A DNA stretch of 58,717 bases from Streptomyces phaeoluteigriseus (GTDB lineage: Bacteria; Actinomycetota; Actinomycetes; Streptomycetales; Streptomycetaceae): the NCBI RefSeq assembly GCF_001896135.2, contig NZ_MPOH02000002.1, forward strand, positions 1-58,717. Reading direction: 5' to 3'. The notes under the pieces were generated by a model. It worked only from the letters and a program-made list of their open reading frames with translations, ran no database searches and was not told where the DNA came from. Below, piece by piece: positions 52,716 to 58,717 of the stretch (position 1 is its first letter; each line of letters begins with the position of its first letter). The translations under genes and the position numbers were made by a program.

Positions 52716-53501
52716 TCAGAAGTTGCCCAGGCCGCCGCAGACGTTGAGTGCCTGGGAGGTGATGGAGGCGGCCGGGTCGGAGGCCAGGTAGCCGACCAGG
52801 CCGGCGACCTCCTCCGGAGTGGAGTAGCGGCCCAGCGGGATCTTGGCCTGGAACTTCTCGAGGATCGCCTCCTCCGTGGCGTCGTACGCGGCGGCGTAAC
52901 CCGCCCGCACCCGCTGCGCCATCGGCGTCTCGACGTATCCGGGGCACACCGCGTTGACGGTGATCCCGGTGGGGGCCAGCTCGTTGCCGAGCGCCTTGGT
53001 GAAGCCGACGACGCCGTGCTTCGACGCGGAGTACGGGGCGCCCAGGACGACACCCTGCTTGCCCGCGGTGGACGCGATGTTGATGATGCGTCCCCACTCC
53101 TTGTGGCGCAGGCCGCCTGTGTTGAGGACGGCGTTGGTGAGGCGGAAGACGCTGTTGAGGTTGGTGTCGATGACGTCGTCCCACAGCTCTTCGGCTATGT
53201 CCGCCGTGACGCCGCCGCCGCTGCGGCCTGCGTTGTTCACCAGGATGTCGACGGTGCCGAAGCGGTCGACGGCTGCCTGGACGAAGGCGCGCGCCGAGTC
53301 GGTGGAGCGCACGTCGAGGGTGGTGCCGTCGGCCTCGATGCCCTCGCTCTGGAGCTGCTTCACCGTCTCCGCCACGTTCTCGGCGTTGCGCGCGCCGATG
53401 AACACCTTGTGCCGCGCGCTGCCGAGGACGCGGGCGACGGCGAGGCCGATCCCGCTCGTGGCGCCGGTGATCAGGGCGACCCGGCCGTTCTGCTCGGTCA
53501 T
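52716..53501 (-). CDS. Polyketide C-9 ketoreductase
   Basis: A 261-aa short-chain reductase of the actIII family: ALITGATSGIGLAVARVLGS (NADPH), ILVNNAGRSGGGVTADIAEE, GRIINIASTAGKQGVVLGAP and YSASKHGVVGFTKALGNEL (YxxxK), plus VCPGYVETPMAQRVRAGYAA. It reduces the C-9 carbonyl of the nascent polyketide before first-ring closure. This is the D gene in angucycline order. Confidence 0.95.
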   Translation of the reverse strand: MTEQNGRVALITGATSGIGLAVARVLGSARHKVFIGARNAENVAETVKQLQSEGIEADGTTLDVRSTDSARAFVQAAVDRFGTVDILVNNAGRSGGGVTADIAEELWDDVIDTNLNSVFRLTNAVLNTGGLRHKEWGRIINIASTAGKQGVVLGAPYSASKHGVVGFTKALGNELAPTGITVNAVCPGYVETPMAQRVRAGYAAAYDATEEAILEKFQAKIPLGRYSTPEEVAGLVGYLASDPAASITSQALNVCGGLGNF

Positions 53502-53616
53502 GTACGTCTCCTTGTTGCGGGGAGGGTTGAGGAGGAGGAAGGGGCGGGGCCCGTGGACGGTCGGGGCCGGGGGGGAAGCGGGCCGCCTGATCGGGGGATC
53601 AGGCCGGGTCAGGGGG

Positions 53617-53889
53617 TCAGGCCGCGGCGGTGTCCACCGAGAGCAGCTCGTTGACGGCCTCGACGAGGGCCCGCGGCGTGGTGATGTCGGAGAGGTTGAC
53701 GTCGTCGAGGCTGACGCCGAACTCGCGCTCGATACGGCCGCCCGCCTCCAGGAGCGCGAGGGACTCGTAGCCCAGTTCCTCGAACCCGGTGTCGGAGATG
53801 TCGGCGTACAGGTCGACGCCTTCTTCCGCGCCCGCGCTCTCCAGCAGGATGCGGCGCAGGTCGTCCAGGGTGAACGTCCGGTCGGACAT
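53617..53889 (-). CDS. Polyketide acyl carrier protein
   Basis: A 90-aa protein. The phosphopantetheine-binding serine is in EELGYESLALLEAGGRIE (usual LGYDSLALLE; Glu replaces Asp before Ser). It holds the growing chain. It lies between the chain-length factor and ketoreductase genes, as in all angucycline clusters. Confidence 0.95.
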   Translation of the reverse strand: MSDRTFTLDDLRRILLESAGAEEGVDLYADISDTGFEELGYESLALLEAGGRIEREFGVSLDDVNLSDITTPRALVEAVNELLSVDTAAA

Positions 53890-53968
53890 GTCGACTTCCT
53901 CCAGTGCTGACGGTGCTGAGGGTGGTGTGTGCTGTTTTCGGGGCCGGGGTGCCGGCCGGGGCGGCGGG

Positions 53969-55183
53969 TCAGCCCGCGGCGCGCACGACGACCGCGGAGT
54001 TGAAGCCGCCGTAGCCGCGGGCGATCACCAGCGCGGACCGCACGGAGGCCGTGCGCGGCGCTCCCGTGACCAGGTCGAGGTCGTACTGCGGGGCGAGTTC
54101 CACGTGCGTGGTGGGCGGGATGACACCGTCCTGGATCGCCAGCAGAGCGGCCGCCACGTCGAGGGGCGCGGCGCCCGAGTAGAGCCGTCCGGTCATCGTC
54201 TTGGGCGCGGTGACGGGCACCGCGCGCGCACCGAAGACCTCGTTGACGGCCTCGGCCTCGACACGGTCGAGGTCGGGCACGGCCGCCGCGTCGGCGAAGA
54301 CCACGTCGATGTCGCCGGGTGCCGTACCCGCGTCGTCGAGGGCGGTTCGGATCGCCTGGCGCAGGCCCGGCCCCCGGCCGCTGCCGGGCTTCGGGTCGAA
54401 GGTCGCGCCGTAGCCGGCGATCTCGCCGTAGATCCGGGCGCCACGGGCGCGGGCCGTCGCGAGGTCCTCCATGATGAGGATCGCGCCGCCCTCGCCCGGG
54501 ACGTGCCCGGCGGCGTGCGGGTCGAAGGGCAGGTACGCCCGCTCCGGGTCGTCCTCCTGGCTCAGCCGTTCGCCGGCGAGCTGGGCGACCCAGCCCCACG
54601 GGCAGATCGAGGCGTCGATCGCGCCGGAGACGATGAGACGGGTGCCCTTGCGGATCTGCCGCCGCGCCTGGGCGAGGGCGTCGAGGCCGCCCGCCTGGTC
54701 GCTGACCACGACCCCGCTGGGGCCCTTCATGCCGTTGCGGATCGAGATCTGGCCGGTGTTGACGGCGTAGAACCAGGCGAACGACTGGTAGGCGCTGACG
54801 TACTGGCCGCCCTTGCTCCACAGCTTCTGGAGTTCGTTCTGCCCGAACTCGAAGCCGCCGGAAGAACTGGCCGTGACCACGCCCATGTCGTAGGCGTTCA
54901 GTTCCTGCGGCCTGACCTTCGCGTCCTCCAGCGCCCAGTCGGTGGCGACCAGCGCCAGCCGGGTCATCCGGTCCGTCTGCGGCAGGAGCCGGCCCGGCAG
55001 ATGGTCCTCGGCGACGAAGCCGGGCACCTCGCCCGCCAGCCGCGCCGGGTACTGGTCCGGGACGAAGCGGGTGACGGGCCCGATGCCGCTCTCGCCGCGG
55101 AGCGTGGCCGCCCAGAAGTCCTTGGTGCCGAGGCCGTTGGGAGCGGCGATGCCCAGGCCCGTGACCACAACCGGGGTCGTCAT
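53969..55183 (-). CDS. Ketosynthase beta / chain-length factor
   Basis: A 404-aa protein homologous to ketosynthases but with Gln in place of the active-site Cys ([19 protein letters not shown]), the hallmark of KS-beta. Other motifs are [20 protein letters not shown] and [20 protein letters not shown]. It pairs with KS-alpha and sets chain length, presumably decaketide. ATG overlaps the KS-alpha stop (ATGA). Confidence 0.96.
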   Translation of the reverse strand: MTTPVVVTGLGIAAPNGLGTKDFWAATLRGESGIGPVTRFVPDQYPARLAGEVPGFVAEDHLPGRLLPQTDRMTRLALVATDWALEDAKVRPQELNAYDMGVVTASSSGGFEFGQNELQKLWSKGGQYVSAYQSFAWFYAVNTGQISIRNGMKGPSGVVVSDQAGGLDALAQARRQIRKGTRLIVSGAIDASICPWGWVAQLAGERLSQEDDPERAYLPFDPHAAGHVPGEGGAILIMEDLATARARGARIYGEIAGYGATFDPKPGSGRGPGLRQAIRTALDDAGTAPGDIDVVFADAAAVPDLDRVEAEAVNEVFGARAVPVTAPKTMTGRLYSGAAPLDVAAALLAIQDGVIPPTTHVELAPQYDLDLVTGAPRTASVRSALVIARGYGGFNSAVVVRAAG

Positions 55184-56451
55184 GCGATGCTCCTGTCGGG
55201 TCGTGCCAGCACCATGGCGCTCTGGAACCCGCCGAACCCGCTGCCGACGGTCAGGACCGTGTCCGTGTGCCACTCCCGCGCCGTGATCGGCACGTAGTCG
55301 AGGTCGCACTCGGGGTCGGGGGTGTGCAGGTTGGCGGTGGGCGGCACGACGTGGTTCTCCATGGCCAGCGCGGAGGCCGCGATCTCGATGGAGCCGATCG
55401 CGCCGAGCGAGTGGCCCACCATCGACTTGATCGAGCTGACCGGCGTCCGGTAGGCGTGGTCGCCGAGGCTCCGCTTGAACGCGGCGGTCTCGTGGCGGTC
55501 GTTCTGCTTGGTGCCGGAGCCGTGCGCGTTGATGTAGTCGATCGAGTCCGGGCTCATCCGCGCCTCGTCGAGGGCGACCCCGATGGCCTCGGCCATCTCG
55601 GCGCCGTCGGGGCGCAGCCCCGTCATGTGGAAGGCGTTGCAGCGGGAGGCGTAGCCGGCGATCTCCGCGTAGATGTGTGCCCCGCGGCGCTTGGCGCTCT
55701 CCAGCTCCTCCAGGACGAACACCGCCGAACCCTCGCCCAGCACGAAGCCGTTGCGGGTCCCGTCGAAGGGGCGCGAGGCGTGCTCGGGGTCGTCGTTGCG
55801 TGAGGTCGTCGCCTTGATGGCGTCGAAGCAGGCGACGGTGATCGGCGAGATCGGGGCGTCCGAACTGCCCGCGATCATGACGTCCGCGGTGCCCTCCCGG
55901 ATGATGTCCACGGCGTGGCCGACCGAGTCGAGCCCGGAGGTGCAGCCGGTGGAGACGACCGTCGAAGGGCCCTCGGCACCCACCGCCCAGGCCACCTCGG
56001 CCGCGAAGGAGCTGGGCACGAAGTGGTTGTAGAGGTGCGGCACCGCGTACCGGTGGTCGACCAGGTCCAGCCGCCCGCCGTCGCTGACGACCCGGTACTC
56101 CTGGTCCAGTCCCGTGGTGGCGCCGACCGCGCTGCCGATCGTCACCCCGGTGCGGTAGGGGTCGAGTTCGGCCAGGACGATGCCGCTGTCGGCGACGGCC
56201 TCACGGGTCGCCACCACGGCGAGCTGCGCCGCCCGGTCCATACGGCGGATCTCCTGCGGGCTCAGCCCGTGTTCCTCGGGATCGAAGTCGATCTCCGCGG
56301 CGACCCGCGACCGGAAGGAGGAAGGGTCGAAGAAGGTGATACCCCTGGTCGACGTGCGGCCCTCGCTCAGCAGATTCCAGAAGTTCTTGGCGCCGATACC
56401 GCCCGGAGCGAGGACTCCGATTCCGGTGATGGCGACACGACGGCCGGTCAC
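55180..56451 (-). CDS. Ketosynthase alpha
   Basis: A 423-aa protein. The active-site Cys is in [19 protein letters not shown]; the His residues are in [20 protein letters not shown] and [20 protein letters not shown]. It catalyses decarboxylative condensation of malonyl units. The GTG start overlaps the cyclase stop (GTGA). With KS-beta and ACP it forms the minimal PKS. Confidence 0.97.
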   Translation of the reverse strand: MTGRRVAITGIGVLAPGGIGAKNFWNLLSEGRTSTRGITFFDPSSFRSRVAAEIDFDPEEHGLSPQEIRRMDRAAQLAVVATREAVADSGIVLAELDPYRTGVTIGSAVGATTGLDQEYRVVSDGGRLDLVDHRYAVPHLYNHFVPSSFAAEVAWAVGAEGPSTVVSTGCTSGLDSVGHAVDIIREGTADVMIAGSSDAPISPITVACFDAIKATTSRNDDPEHASRPFDGTRNGFVLGEGSAVFVLEELESAKRRGAHIYAEIAGYASRCNAFHMTGLRPDGAEMAEAIGVALDEARMSPDSIDYINAHGSGTKQNDRHETAAFKRSLGDHAYRTPVSSIKSMVGHSLGAIGSIEIAASALAMENHVVPPTANLHTPDPECDLDYVPITAREWHTDTVLTVGSGFGGFQSAMVLARPDRSIA

Positions 56452-56777
56452 GAGGAAGCTTCCCAGTGGTAGAACGACTTGGCCATGGCATCGGCGGGCG
56501 AACGCCAGGTGGCGGGGTCGTACGCCTGAATGTACGGCTTGAGGTCCTCGCTAATCTTCACGAAGCGCGGATCCGTTTTCGCTTCCTCGATTATCTCTCC
56601 ACCGTTGTCGGTCTCGAATTCCTGGAGATGGAAATAGAGGCCCTTGTAGAGGAACAGCTGGCGCCGGCGGGTCCCCATGATGTGCGGCATTTCCGTCCCG
56701 TCGAACTCCTGGAACAGCCGGGCGACGTCGTAACGCGCACCGGGTTCCATTCTGGCGACGATAAGTGTGCTGTGCAT
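56448..56777 (-). CDS. Polyketide cyclase (TcmI/UrdF type)
   Basis: A 109-aa protein of the TcmI-type small cyclase family: [40 protein letters not shown] and [11 protein letters not shown]. These proteins close the later rings; in angucyclines the F gene directs the angular fourth ring. The start at 56777 follows a stretch rich in GAAGGAGAAGAAA. It overlaps KS-alpha. Confidence 0.92.
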   Translation of the reverse strand: MHSTLIVARMEPGARYDVARLFQEFDGTEMPHIMGTRRRQLFLYKGLYFHLQEFETDNGGEIIEEAKTDPRFVKISEDLKPYIQAYDPATWRSPADAMAKSFYHWEASS

Positions 56778-56851
56778 GCTCTTTTTCTTCTCCTTCTCGG
56801 CGAGCAGGTTCCGGGATCCGGAACGGCCCCGGAGGGCGGATCGGGAGGCGG

Positions 56852-58342
56852 TCAGCGCAGCCGGTTCGCCCGGGAGGGGCCGAACCAGCGCTCCAGCGCC
56901 ATGGGAAGGTCGTGGTGGCTGCCGGGGGCGGCCCAGGCGACGTACCCGTCCGGGCGGACCAGGACGGCGGCCGTGCCCGCCAGCGGGCTCCCCGCGGGCA
57001 CGCCGACCGGCGTCCCCGTCACGATGTCCACGCGGTCCGCCCACGGCAGCGCCCGCTCGCGCAGGGCGGCGGTGTCCTCCAGGTCGAGCAGCACGCCGCG
57101 GCCCGGGGTGAGCAGGTCGAAGCTGGTGGTGCGCTGCGAGGTCGAGGCGGTCGTCAGCTCCAGCCGCGGCATGCGCCGGCCGAGCAGGGGATGCGCGCCG
57201 GAACCGACGTCGTAGTGGATCTCCAGGCCACTCACCATGCCGGCCAGGTGACGGGCCACCTCCGGATAGGCGATCAGCTCGGAGAGCACGTCGCGGACCG
57301 GCTGGACCTCACCGCCGCTGAGGAACAGCAGGCCCTGTGCCCTGGTGTTCATCAGGAGGCGCCGGCCGACCGGGTGGCGCTCGTCGTGGTACGTGTCCAG
57401 CAGGGCCTCGGGGGCCCGGCCCTGGACGACCGCGGCGAGCTTCCAGCCCAGGTTCACGGCGTCCTGGATGCTCGTGTTCATGCCCTGTCCGCCCGCGGGC
57501 AGGTGGATGTGGGCCGAGTCCCCGGCCAGCAGCACCCGCCCGTCGCGGTACCGGGTCACCTGGCGCGTGGCGTCGCCGAACGCGCTGACCCACACCGGCT
57601 CGCCGTGCGAGATGTCGACGCCGGTCAGCCGCTTCCAGGCCGCCGCGACCTCCTCGTACGCAGGGGCCTCGGTGCGCCGCTGCGGGGGCGTGCCGCGCTC
57701 ACAGACGATCAGGCGGGTGATGCCGCCGGGAAGGTGACCGACCATGACCATGCCGCCCGGCAGGGTCTCGCCGATCATCCGCGGCTCCAGCTCGAGCCCC
57801 CGCACGTCGGCGAGGTACATCTCCAGCGTGGCGGCCGTGCCCGGGAAGTCGAAGCCGACGGCCTTGCGGACCTTGCTGCGGCCGCCGTCACAGCCGACGA
57901 GGTACTGCGCGCGCAGCTCGTGCACACCGTCGGGGCCCTGGACCTCCACGAGCGTGCTGTCGCCGTCGTCCTTGACGGAGAGCACCTCGTGGCTTCGGCG
58001 GATGTCCGTGCCGAGGTCGGTGACCCACTGCTCCAGGACGGTCTCGGTGTGGGACTGCGGCACGGTCTTCGCCGCCTGGTGGGCACCGTCGAGGATGCTG
58101 AAGTCGACGGGCAGGCCACCGAAGTGCCCGAAGTTGCTGACCTCGATGTCCTCGAACCGGGAGAGCAGACCGCGCTGGGCGAACACCTCCATCGTGCGCG
58201 CCGTGAAACCCAGTCCGCGCGACTCGCCCGTCCGTTCGGCCAGTCGCTCCAGAAGGACGACGTCGACTCCGGCGAGCCGCAATTCGCCGGCGAGCATCAG
58301 CCCTGCCGGGCCGGCTCCCACGACTATGACTTCGGCGTCCAT
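56852..58342 (-). CDS. Angucyclinone FAD monooxygenase (PgaE/UrdE type)
   Basis: A 496-aa protein; ATG 58342 follows GAGGAGAG. FAD motifs are VIVVGAGPAGLMLAGELRLA, YLVGCDGGRSKVRKAVGFDF and LAGDSAHIHLPAGGQGMNTS with IQDAVNLGWKLAAVV. It belongs to the class A aromatic hydroxylases that oxygenate C-12/C-12b of angucyclinones. As the first gene of the operon it takes the E position. About 74 bp separate it from the cyclase. Confidence 0.93.
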   Translation of the reverse strand: MDAEVIVVGAGPAGLMLAGELRLAGVDVVLLERLAERTGESRGLGFTARTMEVFAQRGLLSRFEDIEVSNFGHFGGLPVDFSILDGAHQAAKTVPQSHTETVLEQWVTDLGTDIRRSHEVLSVKDDGDSTLVEVQGPDGVHELRAQYLVGCDGGRSKVRKAVGFDFPGTAATLEMYLADVRGLELEPRMIGETLPGGMVMVGHLPGGITRLIVCERGTPPQRRTEAPAYEEVAAAWKRLTGVDISHGEPVWVSAFGDATRQVTRYRDGRVLLAGDSAHIHLPAGGQGMNTSIQDAVNLGWKLAAVVQGRAPEALLDTYHDERHPVGRRLLMNTRAQGLLFLSGGEVQPVRDVLSELIAYPEVARHLAGMVSGLEIHYDVGSGAHPLLGRRMPRLELTTASTSQRTTSFDLLTPGRGVLLDLEDTAALRERALPWADRVDIVTGTPVGVPAGSPLAGTAAVLVRPDGYVAWAAPGSHHDLPMALERWFGPSRANRLR

Positions 58343-58381
58343 GCCACTCTCCTCGGTCATCCTCGGCAAATTCCACAAAAT

Positions 58382-58446
58382 TCCGTGTACGGCATCCGTG
58401 TGCTGCACCCGTGTACGGCATCCGTGCGCTGGATCGGTGTGCTGAA
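58382..58446. repeat. Array of five 13-bp tandem repeats upstream of the PKS operon
   Basis: Units start at 58382, 58395, 58408, 58421 and 58434: TCCGTGTACGGCA, TCCGTGTGCTGCA, CCCGTGTACGGCA, TCCGTGCGCTGGA, TCGGTGTGCTGAA; a sixth at 58447 is degenerate. They lie 40-104 bp upstream of the first cluster gene. The position suits an activator array or a structured leader. Confidence 0.8.
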
Positions 58447-58540
58447 TCCATGGGCCCGACGGTGCGAGTCGTCCCGGTGGGGATCGATGGCCGTCGGGTA
58501 AGGCGTCCCTGGGACTGCCTTCGGAAGCCAACTGAATAGT

Positions 58541-58567
58541 CCTTCAAACCGACCGACCGGTTCAAGG
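58541..58567. promoter_or_regulatory. Imperfect dyad, candidate TetR-type operator
   Basis: CCTTCAAACCG and CCGGTTCAAGG flank ACCGA, with repeated ACCG steps. It lies about 200 bp upstream of the first PKS-operon gene and could overlap its promoter. No confident -35/-10 pair was found. Confidence 0.4.
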
Positions 58568-58679
58568 TGATTCAGAGGGAACCTCGTCATGACTCTGCGA
58601 AGTTTCGTCAGGTCTTTGTGAGGTGAGCCCGCAAAGATTGCGGAATGGTTTCCGCCGAATTGAATCCGGCGCACCACCG

Positions 58680-58701
58680 GGCGCCGGATCGCTCCGGCGC
58701 C
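58680..58701. terminator. Perfect hairpin at the right edge
   Basis: GGCGCCGGA, loop TCGC, TCCGGCGCC. It probably terminates a gene beyond the window or insulates the operon. Confidence 0.55.
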
Positions 58702-58717
58702 GGGGGAGGGGAGGGAC

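Noticed and set aside
51722..53053. Upstream extension of the oxygenase-reductase frame to 1248 codons
   Set aside because: The extra N-terminal part runs antisense-frame through the aromatase and ketoreductase genes and is low-complexity; the real start is ATG 51721.
58357..58677. Open frame translating the 13-bp repeats into a repeated peptide
   Set aside because: A 13-bp period rotates through frames, so peptide repeats are not maintained; there is no good start signal. It is treated as regulatory DNA.

Overview
The window is very GC-rich, uses GTG starts freely, and carries an actinobacterial initiator tRNA, an actinobacterial acyl-CoA carboxylase pair and a type II polyketide cluster. 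It is almost certainly a Streptomyces (or close relative) chromosome or large replicon. It divides into a decaying, mobile-element-rich accessory region (about 1-43.7 kb) and a largely intact antibiotic-type gene cluster (about 43.7-58.7 kb).

Accessory region. It opens with the 5' end of an IS5-family transposase and an initiator tRNA-Met. Next come pieces of a three-gene Tn554-like integrase system. The C-terminal half of the second integrase and its small partner lie on the + strand near 1.3-2.9 kb. The N-terminal half and the first integrase lie on the - strand at 13.8-16.0 kb. This is what an inversion with one breakpoint inside the gene would leave. Between and beyond them are plasmid/ICE-type genes (a replication-relaxation protein, a protein of repeated HTH units, a frameshifted ssb, a PAPS-reductase-like ATP pyrophosphatase), several GNAT acetyltransferases, a GlxA-type regulator, small secreted proteins, a ricin-lectin protein, and remnants of IS1182, IS21, TniQ, ALF-repeat and sortase-anchored proteins. 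At 26.9 kb is an apparently intact gene for a 258-aa protein that looks like two histone folds in tandem. From 28.2 to 33.8 kb a tightly coupled + strand cassette runs: 46-aa peptide, ABC exporter, HIT protein, HGD phosphotransferase, GNAT, NUDIX, VanX-like dipeptidase, methyltransferase. Four of its members carry frameshifts, one next to a run of 13 C. It collides tail to tail with a - strand oxidation operon (GMC oxidoreductase, VioB-like ferritin-fold protein, sorbitol-dehydrogenase-type small subunit, truncated IolE-like isomerase). Further right are a frameshifted thioredoxin-reductase-like flavoprotein, narJ with the start of narI, and a serine protease with an IPT domain.

Polyketide cluster. 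Reading leftward on the - strand from 58.3 kb: PgaE-type flavin oxygenase, TcmI-type cyclase, KS-alpha, chain-length factor, ACP, C-9 ketoreductase, aromatase/cyclase, and a fused oxygenase-reductase. This is the gene content and order of angucycline clusters (pga/urd/lan, E-F-A-B-C-D-L-M). Downstream are an MFS exporter, an Sfp-type phosphopantetheinyl transferase, a malonyl-CoA:ACP transacylase and acyl-CoA carboxylase beta and epsilon subunits. Together they can make and deliver malonyl units, activate the ACP, build and oxidise a tetracyclic angucyclinone and export it. The carboxylase alpha gene is cut after about 37 codons and joined to the last codons of an IS5-family transposase. A 13-bp tandem repeat array lies just upstream of the first cluster gene.

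Limits. Function calls rest on motif and family recognition by eye. No search, alignment or structure prediction was run. Frameshifts could be decay or assembly error; all - strand cluster genes from 43.9 kb to the right end read cleanly, which favours decay in the accessory part.
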